From contig CAMPET010000062.1 in assembly GCA_946803715.1 (NCBI GenBank), positions 115,644 through 179,643 of the forward strand: 64,000 nt of DNA, given 5' to 3'. The DNA is from Beroe ovata (taxonomy: Eukaryota > Ctenophora > Nuda > Beroida > Beroidae). This document shows, one piece after another, positions 40,458 to 50,167 of the stretch (the stretch's first letter is position 1; every line of letters starts with the position of its first letter). The position numbers were made by a program, and so were the translations under genes. Under the pieces are notes generated by a model. It saw only the letters and a list, made by a program, of their open reading frames with translations. It was not told the DNA's origin and did not search any database.

Positions 40458-40627
40458 TTACCCATGTACCATCCTCACGTGTTTCGCTCTGATATCACTC
40501 CGGGAGAATGTTTTGGAACACGATGGACAAACAAATCGCCGCTCTCGAAGATGCACCGTTCGGATATGACGTTTCAGGTCGCCCAGACGTTTGATAAATC
40601 GCTGACAGACAGGACAGTGTCTACCTT
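40458..40627 (-). CDS. Cassette F: two C2H2 fingers, terminal exon
   Basis: No ATG-initiated frame covers this exon. Acceptor ATTTCAG before 40627, same phase, then GRHCPVCQRF..., fingers CPVC...DLKRHIRTVH and CPSC...IRAKHVRMVH (both C-x2-C-x12-H-x4-H), Gly and a stop at 40458-40460. The tight ending, one residue after the last His, is like that of cassette D. Confidence 0.75.
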
Positions 40628-40854
40628 CTGAAATTGTTGACAGAATTCAAGCTATGGTGCTGTAGTCAGGATGTCAAATTCCACTTAAGATGGCTGAATT
40701 TTGACGTAAAATTTCATGATATCATACAATTCCGGAAAAAAACTTTCACCCAACAAAATACTTATACTGGTTTTAAAAAGCAAAAAATATTAGAGAAATA
40801 CAACATACATAAAAATCTTGTCAAACCGCACTATACATGGTCATTGGTCAACAA

Positions 40855-41045
40855 TCAATGTCCGGTATCCAGCAAGTCTCTATGGACAGTTTTCTGGTGT
40901 CTCATGAGATTTGAACGTCGACTGAACTTCCTAAGGCACGTATCACACCCGTAAACTGTATCCCGGTCGTGGATTTCCGCTACATGATTCCGGAGACCGT
41001 AGATACTCACGAATAGCTTCTCACATATTTCACATTTGAATTTCT
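40855..41045 (-). CDS. Cassette G: two C2H2 fingers, terminal exon
   Basis: Acceptor CCCTCAG before 41045, same phase. Fingers CEIC...GLRNHVAEIH and CDTC...NLMRHQKTVH with C-x2-C-x12-H-x4-H spacing, then RDLLDTGH and a stop at 40855. Confidence 0.78.
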
Positions 41046-41202
41046 CTGAGGGATATAAAGTCTGTTCACGATGTGAAAATGAAGTCTCTTTCAACTACGG
41101 ATAAATGCCAGATAGTTATAACAGATTAATCGCTAACGAAAAAGATTTTAAGTAAAACCATATCGCTACGCCGTCTAATCATCACGGAAGTTGAGAGTCA
41201 AA

Positions 41203-41477
41203 TTATCCGCTTCTGGAACGACTTTTGAACAACTTCCTTTTCTCTGCCATATTAGCTTCGTATCTCCTATTTGAGAAATACTTCCGCAATCGTTTCATAT
41301 CACACATCATCTCGGTGGCGAGGTGTTGCAGCTGCTCCTCTGTCGGCTTTCCGCCCGACAACTCCCACATTTTGTTGAGCTGCGCCATCTGGACACTGGA
41401 GAATGTCCTCCTTGTTCTCCCAGCAAGCATGTTCCCTCCCCACATTGCGGTGTGCAGAAGTCCAAGTCGGCCAGACA
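41203..41477 (-). CDS. Cassette H: homeodomain-like, terminal exon
   Basis: Acceptor ACCTCAG before 41477, same phase. The encoded peptide contains RTRRTFSSVQMAQLNKMW, then a middle helix (EEQLQHLATEM) and a third helix ending RLRKYFSNRRYE. This matches a divergent homeodomain: Phe and the Asn-Arg-Arg of the recognition helix are kept (usual WF.NRR is YFSNRR here). A Lys/Arg/Ser-rich tail ends at the stop at 41203. It sits among zinc-finger cassettes and shares their splice phase, so it is best read as another alternative DNA-binding end of the same gene. Confidence 0.75.
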
Positions 41478-41742
41478 CTGAGGTATGGTGCTTTTCATAT
41501 TGGGTGCCGATAAGTGGGAACTTGACTCAGTGGTTATGTTGTGAGGTTGGTGATGAACATAACATGAACTATTATCGGTGAATTGACTGTATGGGACTAT
41601 GTTTGTACAATACAAATGGAAACAACGACTTCGAAGCAATAATAAGAAAGTTATACACGACAAATAAGGAGAGAACATCATATTAAATTAAGTTTCTAAA
41701 ACTATATCTATGGTCTAAGATGTTTATTGCGAAGAAAGTGAA

Positions 41743-41987
41743 TCACGGTTTTCGAAATTTCATCAAAATCTTATCTTTATTATTAGCGAACAGAACGTCT
41801 TTGGAGTGGTAATACATGTGTTTCTCAAGGAGTGTGTGGTTAGCAAAAGTTGCCCGACAAAATTGACAGTGGTGTTCTGAACTGGCTTCAGGGTGAAGAG
41901 CCTTCATGTGCCGCTTAAGGTTGTTCCCTGTGTTCCGATTCCCTTTAAAAACACGGTGACAAATGTGGCACTGCAAATCTTGGGATT
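41743..41987 (-). CDS. Cassette I: two C2H2 fingers, terminal exon
   Basis: Acceptor TCCCCAG before 41987, same phase. Fingers CHIC...NNLKRHMKALH (spacer lengthened by a NRNTGN insert) and CQFC...LLEKHMYYH, then a basic tail and a stop at 41743. A minus-strand AATAAA at 41723-41728 follows the stop by about 15 bases. Confidence 0.75.
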
Positions 41988-42199
41988 CTGGGGAATAAGT
42001 TCGGTACAAAGGGAGGATAAGTGAGGGAGCCTGGTGATTGTTCCGGAATGCTTTTGAGAGATGATTTGGAAAATGCGCACTTCGCTGTGCTGAATCAAGG
42101 TATGAATCTATTCCATCATGCAAAATCAAAACAATGGTCGCGCGTCAAATGCGCGCGGAGTTGGTGCTTGACAATTTTGCTTACTAAAATAAGAACAGC

Positions 42200-42773
42200 G
42201 GAAATTGCTAGTTCCTTTAGTTAATGCTGCAAATATGTCCCACTCCATAACACATTTTAGGTCGCACTAGGATGATACAAACTCGTTCCACTAAGCTTGT
42301 CAGGCATACATTCAGGGGGGATGGGGGATGCTGTTAACGGGTAAACGAGTGAAACTACCAAAATTTCAAAGTATATCGAAAATTTATTTCAAAACAATGA
42401 GGTGCAAAATTACAGCCATCGTTACAAATACTAAACTAAAACGCGTTATGAAAATGTCCTCAAAACTATAATTCTTAATTGCCGGAAAAAAATAAACCAC
42501 GAACCGCCAGAGGATATGGAACCTACAGCATTTTCATGTGGCTCCTATGACGTGATGTTCTAAAATTTCTTCAGAATGAGCACGGGTGTGTGAATAGTTG
42601 GAGAATGTGGGAGAAGAAAAGGGAGATGCTTTCAGAGGCTGAGTAAATTATTCTGAGTCTCCAAACGACATGCTTTCAATTTGAGGAGTACAGTATACGA
42701 GAAGCGAAACGAAATGAAGCTTGTTTTAACTGTACCATAGTGGCTAGAACAACAATTTGGGAGCGTATCCAGG
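42200..42773. other. Non-coding gap between cassettes I and J
   Basis: No exon with DNA-binding motifs or splice signals is visible on either strand. The sequence is AT-rich and single copy as far as I can tell. Confidence 0.5.
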
Positions 42774-43111
42774 TTATTTGATCAAATCACCGAATCGTCT
42801 CATATCATAAGCAATCCTGGCGTTCTCTGATTCCCCCAGCGCCTTCCTACATCGCAAAAGCAAGGTACCCGGGTCAGGATGGGTAAGTTCCAGTCTGGTA
42901 TACTCAGCACTGTTCACTATTTTCATTTCAGCGATAGCTCTCCACTTGTAGAAGGTCGATTTTGGGAAACCAAACGCTTTCATGACATGCTTGATGGGTA
43001 CACCTGCTTTCTGCTGAGATATGACCATTCTGTAGACGGAGTGAATGGCATGTGCTGCCTGATTGTGCTTCCCCCGTCTGTACAAATGAGCAGAGAACCC
43101 CTGGACGCTCA
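42774..43111 (-). CDS. Cassette J: helix-turn-helix-like domain, terminal exon
   Basis: Acceptor CTATTTAG before 43111, same phase. The core AGVPIKHVMKAFGFPKSTFY, KWRAIAEMKIVNSAEYTRLE, a RCRKALGESENA segment and the terminal MRRFGDLIK align with cassette E, so the two are paralogous exons. The stop is at 42774. This is the cassette closest to the shared 5' exons. Confidence 0.72.
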
Positions 43112-43735
43112 CTAAATAGAGAGGACAATTCTATAGTGAATTTATCAAATGCTAGCCATCGAGTGCAGCTATGAGTGGTAAGAGTGCAGCTTTGAGTGAC
43201 GTAAGCGGGAACGTTGGTGGCTTCTTGAATACTGAACCCCATCGATATAAAAATTTGTCGTTTGGAGACGGGCGAAGAATCAATGAGTACATTCGGCTAT
43301 AGGATACAGTGCAATCTGACTCCAACTCATCGGTAAAGAATATCATCTAAACAGCATTCAAGCGTCAAGTATATTGGAGTTCAGTCTTCAGATCGCACTG
43401 ATCTATGTCAATGAAAAGGAATATAAAAATTATAGTGTTGATCTAATGGCAGTGGCGAACAGGGCAATATGTTGATTGTTGATATGTTTCCTAACACATA
43501 TACTACAGAAGTGCACAGCGCGGTAATCCTTACATCCCTATCGCCACTTTTCATTAGACCCCCACTTTTCAGCTTGAAACTCGGGCATTTTAGTCCACAT
43601 ATGGCAGATACTGGATAGCGGAGTTAAAAAAGGGAATCATAATTGGGTGAAACCATAATGAAGGGTAATATGGCGCCGATTCAATAACAGATAGAGAAAT
43701 GTCCGAGTTTCAAGCCACAGAGAAAGTTGACTTAC

Positions 43736-45008
43736 TTGTGCTCGATGGTCCTTTACTGTTGCTGTTGACATCGGTTCCAGATTCGGTTTGACTTTTTCTG
43801 CGATGATTGGATTGTGAGTTTGCTTCCTCTTTTCACAGCTGTAACGATGCAAATTGCAAGCACACGAAAATAAGGGTAACTCACGTGTTCGATTCCAAGT
43901 TGATACCCGAGGGCCCAGGCCCGTTACCGGAAGTGATACTTCCCACCATCGTGAGTGGGTTGCTCGATCCCCTCTCAAGGAAAGAGGGCGGTAAACTGGA
44001 GAGTGACGCGGTGGGCACGAAGTTCTGTAGTCCCGTATTGTTTGATATGGTCGATACCAAACTTTCAAATTCCCCCTGGGTCACCAACTCAGGGGCTGCT
44101 TTGGTTTCCTCCTTTATCTCGACCACCTCTTCATTCTTCACATTCCTGGCACTGGCGACGGGTTGCGTGGCAGGGGGCAGGATTGTGGATTGGGTTGCAG
44201 ATGGTTGAGCACTAGACGGTAGCTGGATGGCGGGTGTGTTTGGAAGAATGCAAGAGTTGGCTAAGTTTGTCTCGTGAGTAGTTCGAACTGGCTGTTGTAC
44301 AGGCACTGGTGGTATATTTGATGTCGGGGGTTTCTGTATTGGAATGGGTGGTAGTATTTCGGCCACAGTAAGGGATGTATCGAGTTTAGATGAGTCTGTT
44401 ATCGGCGTGCTGTTGGCATGTGGAACAGGCAGTGACGGAAAGGAGGGGTTGGTGTTTTGTACACTTGATATCTCCTGGTTTATTTGCTGCAATTCTGCTG
44501 ATAGAAGGGAGGTAGGGGCTTCCACTTCCATCAATCCTGTCGAGGTGAGAGTGGAATAAGTCACCAATCAACTGCCGAAATTAATTCGGTACATCTAAGA
44601 CTGTACATCCAGCGTTTGTCTTACCAGACGCATTTTCCTCAATCGATGGTACGTCACTGTACATTTCCTCATTTTCTTCAACATCTGTAGCTTCAGACAC
44701 GGCTTCTATCACAGGAGCGAGGTGCTGCACTGAAATGAGAACTTGATTTAGCTTCCCTTCTTAAACTAAGTTAGCATTTGTTTGCGATGTAAAACCCTTA
44801 CCATTGGATTATGGAATGGCAAGTAAGTGTTCAGTAGATATACAAATATCTCACCTATGGAGATCACTCTGACAGCAGTATCAAGCAAAAACATTAGAAA
44901 TTCATTGTCACTCTTCTGATTGAAATGGAATTCTTGTTTTTGTTTCAGATAGAAGTTGTGAACATCGGTGTTGTAGAAAATGGGGAAGGGACCAGCTGCG
45001 GAAGCCAT
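43736..45008 (-). CDS. Shared 5' exons of the DNA-binding cassette gene
   Basis: Exons 44855-45008 (start ATG at 45006-45008, MASAAGPFPIFYNTDVHNFY...), 44625-44729, 43885-44536 and 43736-43838 join in frame. Exon 1 encodes an N-terminal segment rich in aromatic and Lys/Gln residues; it does not look like BTB. Exon 2 is acidic. Exon 3 (217 codons) is a Pro/Ser/Thr/Gln-rich linker with an acidic EEVVEIKEE patch, typical of a transactivation or spacer region. Exon 4 is basic (CEKRKQTHNP). Exons 1 and 2 end in phase 1, which fits the cassettes directly; exon 4 ends in phase 0, which does not. A cryptic donor inside exon 3 (TCGG|GTATCA, exon end 43907) would also give phase 1. Joining to the cassettes is inference from position, strand and phase. 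Confidence 0.6.
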
Positions 45009-45336
45009 AGCTGAGGTATGCAATTATAGTTTAGCAATGAACTGTAAAAATGATCGAATTGAATTGAGTTGTGCAATTGGAGGAAATATCAGATGTGTCG
45101 CAGTTCTGTCTTAGTCGTTACTAAATTAAAATATCACATCACAGATACAAAACACGAGTTTGAGTCAAAACACGAGAGAATTCAAAGTAAATTTTGACCA
45201 ATATGCAGCCAATAGAAATGCTTTAAACAGACTTCATATATCGAGACAAAAAAGTCGGGTTTGCCTTCATGATAGGAAAGTGTTCATCCAACGCGAATCA
45301 TGCATCGAGTCCTGCGCTGATGTGCGCTCAGGCCTA

Positions 45337-45750
45337 CGACAATTTGTCTTCGCGCGCGCAACTCATAACGTGGCGCGCAATTTATTAATTTCATTGGCTG
45401 TCGATGATAGCATCTGTCGAGAATTTCATTGCGCGCGCGCCGCAAATTATTCTCAGACAGCTGGGCGTCAGCTTGTCAGATCTTTTATCTGACTTCTGTT
45501 TCATCGAAGGCCGAAATTGTCAGATTTTATCTGACCTCAGTTTCTCGCGCGCGGCGCGCGCGCCTTCGATGAAGGCGCGCGAGAAACAGGTCAGGTAACA
45601 TCTGACAAGGCCGAAACACTGAAACAGGCCTGTTTCGGCGCGGCCCCAGGCGGCCTTGATGAAGGCGCGCGCTCGCGCGCGAGATCGAGAAACAGGTCAC
45701 GTCAGGTAACATGAACATCTGACAACGCGTCAGCTGGGCCTAGCATCGCC
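45337..45750. repeat. CpG-rich dispersed repeat, copy cluster 2
   Basis: Shares GGCTGTCGATGATAGC and CTGTCGAGAATTTCATTG (about 45395-45442) and CTGGGCCTAGCATCGCCAGG (45735) with the cluster at 16.5 kb. 45500-45710 contains several inverted GC-rich words (CGCGCGCGCCTTCGATGAAGGCGCGCG-type), repeated GAAACAGGTCA and CTGACAAGGCCGAAAC. Strong potential to fold into stems. Confidence 0.75.
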
Positions 45751-46385
45751 AGGCATTAATTTTTATGATCATCCCTAGCCGCAAATCAGCTGGACAGTGG
45801 GCCCAGCATAGCGACCGCCAGGCAACCAAGGACAGATCATGTCATGAAATAAAATCCGACACGAGAAATAAACCGGATCAATGCATTAAATACTAATCAT
45901 TTAATACTAATAGTATTACTTTTCATTTACTATAGGATTACTATAGGATTTTAATACTCATAACAAATATAGCACTGGTACAGGTGTTACCCTGTTAAGA
46001 AAACATTCAAAGATACTGTTATTGCTTATCAAATATCGCAATTGATTATCAGAGACAAACTTCCTGGAACCACATCGGTAAATAAATACTACTTATAATA
46101 AAAAGCAAAGGCAAGACTGGTAAATCTAGAAAAAAACAAAAACAATCAGTCATCGGATCACGGATAGTCTGAAACCAGTCATACACCAAATTCAATGTAC
46201 TGATTAAAATTGATCCTGTAGAACAAATTAAAATGTTCTTATATTCACTTATAGATAAAATCGGCATCGCTTACTTGGTTAATGATTGATAATGATGTAA
46301 CAAAAAAATTCTGTCAGAGACCATTAAAAATTCTTGTGAGAACGGGATTCAGGCGGAAATTGTGATCACAGACCGAAGTTACGCA
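45751..46385. other. Non-coding stretch after the CpG-rich repeat
   Basis: AT-rich sequence with no convincing exon. It holds one further TAGCATAGCGACCGCCAGGC fragment of the CpG-rich repeat at about 45807. Confidence 0.5.
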
Positions 46386-46889
46386 TCAGCGACTGATTGA
46401 AGTCGAGGTTGAGTTAGCGTCGTAAAACGTGTCGTCTTGGCAACGTGACGTAACACCATGGTCACGTGACTCCACACTATCACGTGACATGGTATCAGCA
46501 CGCGTTGGTACTCTGTTTGTAATCCTGTCAGCTATCTCTTCATATGGCGGGGGCGAATGTAGGCCCAAGTCTGTGACATGAGAAACCTCCCCCTGTGCTG
46601 AGCTTTTGTGCGGCGTACAGTACGCCATTTCATCGTATTCAGCGAACGACACTTGCTTCTTCAGTTTCCGCTTCCCGTCCTGTGCTGTGACGGTCTGAGT
46701 TACATCCCGGAGTGCAGACCTGCCGACTATTACTGTCGCGTTCTGCACTTTACTCCTACTCACAGATATTTCATTGAGACGCTTCATGTCCTGATGTAAG
46801 ATATGCATATCAGATAACTGCAGTAGAGTTGCCCCAGAAGGGTCCCTACAAAGGGTCCCTACAGTGTAGAGGGAATTGGTATCGAACAT
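46386..46889 (-). CDS. Unrecognised 167-residue protein with PPxY motif, intronless
   Basis: Open frame of 167 codons with good amino-acid complexity. I do not recognise it. It is hydrophilic, with a basic stretch KRKLKKQVSF in the middle (possible nuclear signal or phosphorylation site), a SPPPYEEI motif (PPxY, a WW-domain ligand) at about 112-119, and a Ser/Thr/Asp-rich tail. CTATAAGG lies about 65 bases upstream on the minus strand, a possible TATA box. It might instead be the last exon of a longer gene, but I see no clear acceptor in frame just upstream. Confidence 0.45.
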   Translation of the reverse strand: MFDTNSLYTVGTLCRDPSGATLLQLSDMHILHQDMKRLNEISVSRSKVQNATVIVGRSALRDVTQTVTAQDGKRKLKKQVSFAEYDEMAYCTPHKSSAQGEVSHVTDLGLHSPPPYEEIADRITNRVPTRADTMSRDSVESRDHGVTSRCQDDTFYDANSTSTSISR

Positions 46890-47080
46890 TCGTCAGTATA
46901 AAAACCCAGAGGATCTATTGTAGTAATTGTCTAGTGTCTTCCTTATAGCTGTTAGCTCTCATGGGCATTGTCAAAATATTTTACTGCTAATATGCTATAG
47001 CGTCCAGTGAATAAACCAAACAGCAGGGGAATTTAGAGTCATTTGCCTTTGAATTGCACACAAATAAACTCGCCGTATAC

Positions 47081-47792
47081 TCATGGTTCTTGGTCATGAG
47101 ATTTAACGTGTGACAATGCGATGCTTTCATTCACTACAACGAATGGGGAATTCTCTAGTCTCACATTGCTGTAGGAGTCGATGGCTAAGGTCCTGGATAC
47201 ATCATTCCACTTGTTGAACTGATCAACCCTGGCTTTAACATCCTCACATCGAGATGGTGGGATTTTAGGCGGGGAAGGCAGGTCTTCTAGACAAACCTAG
47301 TTCAGAGTGGGGTCGATTGAGTGATTTGAGAATGTGAACTCAATAATTGAACCTAAATGTGATCACAAAACTTACTGTGTGATCTAGAGTTGTAGTTGCA
47401 GCAGATTTGCTACGCGGTGTAGGCTGGGATGATATTGTCGTTTCAGCATCATAGAACTCGTAACCTAGTGACAACTTCGTTACGAAATAGTGTAGAGAAA
47501 GCAATTACAGAGACCCTCAAGCTACGAAATACATGATAGGGGTTGCGCATTTTGAAACCAATGAATGCGCGCGCGTTTCAATATTTTAATTTGCCGCCCT
47601 GCGCGCCTACCATCGCAGGAATGTCCTTCGGCGTTGACCGCCATTATCTTTTTATGTTTAGCTAGGAACGTATTAATGCTTGATAATGAATCTGGCATTT
47701 CTAGGCACATGGCCTCAAATATCGTCTGGATATAAGATAGACTATGTCTCACCGGTGATACTGTCAAGAATGATTGCAGTGTCCTCGCCCAT
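47081..47792 (-). CDS. Small conserved-looking protein, three exons (114 residues)
   Basis: Exons 47753-47792 (ATG start, MGEDTAIILDSIT), 47376-47464 and 47081-47296 join in frame with GT/AG borders to 345 nt. The sequence has YEFYDAETT near the N-terminus and a well-ordered C-terminal half: LPSPPKIPPSRCEDVKARV, DQFNKWNDVSRTLAIDSY and ENSPFVVVNESIALSHVKSH. It looks like a real folded or helical adaptor-type protein, but I cannot name the family. The ATG is preceded by a TAG|GTG acceptor-like site, so an upstream non-coding exon is possible. It lies about 560 bp downstream of GINS3 on the same strand. Confidence 0.6.
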
Positions 47793-48348
47793 CACCTATA
47801 AACAGAGCCGTCGTTAGTTGGATATTACATTACCTTGAAAATATAATAACAGAGATAAAAACCTCGCTTTTTCCAAGAAGTTCAGTCATATAATGAAAAC
47901 AACCAGTCAAACTGATATGGTTATTAGTTATCATTGTTCACAGTTATATTTGACATTTGGTTCTTCATGACATATAGATGAATAGCAAGGAAAAGTTTTT
48001 GCAAACTGCAATACAAAGCATATGATGACAATAATGACTGATGATGATAATGATAATAAGTGAAGCAGTAAAATTACACACATGTGTTGAAATAAACAAT
48101 ATTTTATTTGAAAACACAGTTGCTGTCATAAATTCCTGTAGAAATGAAACTCTGAAAAAGAAAGTTCGGATATCGGCGAACAGTGATGCCAAACCAGGAT
48201 CCAGATTAATCAGTTCACCGATAACAATCACCGATACCAATAGTAGCGTCGATAAAAACATCACATTCCATATCTTAGTTATCACACTCACCGTCATCAT
48301 TAGTCAACAATCGGCATCGTTCATCACTGATGAGACATCAGTTCCCCC

Positions 48349-49571
48349 TCACATTATCTGATCTCGTTTCCGTTTCCTAGTCTGTAGAACTAGGTTTGAG
48401 GGGGCGATGATGTGCGCCCTTCGCCTCAACCACTTATCCAGCATTTCCATGGTTACACGGTTGATCTCAAACAGTTTTCTTTCGTGCACCGACAACTTCT
48501 GACACATTGCACTCAAGTCTTGGTTCTTGCAGTTCTGTGAACTGTCCATGATTTTCTTGAACCTGCCGACGAAACTTTTCACCAGAGAGACAGCCACGCG
48601 CGGGCACTCGGGGTGGGGAAGTTTGATCAGCTTTATCCCGGTCTCGTAGAAATACATAACCTGGGGGTATTGAGTGTAGCCACAGTGGAGGGAATAGCTG
48701 GTTATTGGGGTGTTAGTACTGGAGTTGTGATGTTAGGGAAGTGAGCTTTGAGTGTAGCCACAGTGGAGGGAATCGCTGGTTATTGGGGTGTTAGTACTGG
48801 AGTTGTGATGTTAGGGAAGCGAGCTTTGAGTCATTGATGTGTCGTTATGACATGATCCCTGTCTTTAGGAATGAATTGATGTCATGAATCCATCATCTTG
48901 TCACATTGGGAGACTTGTGACGTCATGGAGCACCTTCACAAGAGTATGTCATTCGTAAAAAACGATGACTCAATATTCCCTATAAAAATGACAAATTCTC
49001 AATATCATAATCACTGTTATATTAAGATAAATATATTAACAAAAAATAAACGAACTGGGACGACAAACAGAGGCATTGACATCTCGTTTATCATTCACAT
49101 CAGTCATAACACTGTGAGTGTGGGTATAACAATATGAGAAAGTGACCTGTTTGAACAGATCCACGACGGACGAATCAGCCAGCAGGATATTCCTGCTGGT
49201 CTCCTGGTACGGTTTGGGCAGCTCGCACGATACGAAGTCCTTGTTAGCGAGGTATCCTGCCATCCAGAGAGGTAGCTCCATCTTGCTCCCAGAGACCAGA
49301 TGCTCATTCTGATTACTAGGGTCGAGAAATCCTAGGATGGAGGCATAAAGTTATATTCACATAGGTGGCAGGTAGTAACTGTGTGTGCAAGTGGAATTTC
49401 AATGGAACAAATCTCAGAGAAGAAGTGAGTGCCGTGCATACTACCTAGCCCAAACATCGATCTCTTTAGCACACACGAGATTTTCTGCTGCTCTGCTAGG
49501 ATGCTGTCAATACTGAAGTAATCCTCAGGTATCACATCGTCAACCTGGCTCTGACCTATTCCACTAGACAT
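48349..49571 (-). CDS. GINS3: GINS3 (PSF3), GINS complex subunit of the CMG helicase
   Basis: Exons 49445-49571, 49147-49331 and 48349-48660 join in frame to 207 residues; human GINS3 is about 216. N-terminus has PEDYFSIDSILAEQQKISC, matching the family's ENFLSLDDIL start; exon 2 has KMELPLWMAGYLANKDFVSCELPK and the VVDLFKQ end; exon 3 has VKSFVGRFKKIMDSSQN, the most diagnostic stretch, and a basic C-terminus (RKRKRDQIM). GINS (SLD5-PSF1-PSF2-PSF3) joins CDC45 and MCM2-7 to form the replicative helicase in the nucleus. The start is the first ATG of the open exon. Confidence 0.92.
48672..48836. repeat. ~80-bp tandem duplication in a GINS3 intron
   Basis: AGTGTAGCCACAGTGGAGGG...TTAGGGAAG occurs twice in a row (from about 48674 and 48753) with only single-base differences (ATAGCTGG / ATCGCTGG). 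It lies between GINS3 exons 2 and 3. Confidence 0.85.
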
Positions 49572-50167
49572 GACCTGTTGTTATAGTGGTCGATGCTTGG
49601 AGTTAATACTGGAAAGTGTCATTTTTGCTGGGAATTGTCATTATATGCTGTTTACGTTGCTATTTTTAGAACATTTATTATTCCCTCCAACTCTTAGGGT
49701 CACTAGTCCATGTTTGAACAATGTCACTCAAGTATTGAGTACATTGGAATAAGTGTAAAGAGGATCAAATCCGATGGGAAAAGTTTGGTGAAAATTCCGT
49801 CCTAGACCTCAATATACATGTAAAAAATAATAGATCTGTAGATGATATTAAACATATTTAATGAAACTTGCCATATTTCACCGCCCTGAACTTAATTCCA
49901 AGAATGAAGACAAAACATTACAGACAATGAGTTATATTCACAAAAGACAGAGAGTTTGACCCTTCCCTTTGCCCTACGAGATGTCCTGAGTCTAATATTT
50001 GGGTGTTTGCTACTGGGAAAAACACGCCACTCTGTCGCCCCTGCACACAAAGGAAAGCTTGGCGTTAGCATCCTTCATTGACAATGCGACAATATGTCAT
50101 ATTTAAGGGCACGTTCTGTCCGAACAATCATTTTTACAGTTGATAATTCCATCAAGAAGCAAGGACG

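Noticed and set aside
36489-43111. Ten separate zinc-finger/homeobox genes instead of one locus
   Set aside because: No individual promoter or start exon is visible, and all ten have a 3' splice acceptor in the same phase. Kept as the refuting alternative for the main finding.
43885-45008. BTB/POZ domain at the N-terminus of the cassette gene
   Set aside because: I looked for it because lola and mod(mdg4) have one, but the first exons lack the BTB pattern.
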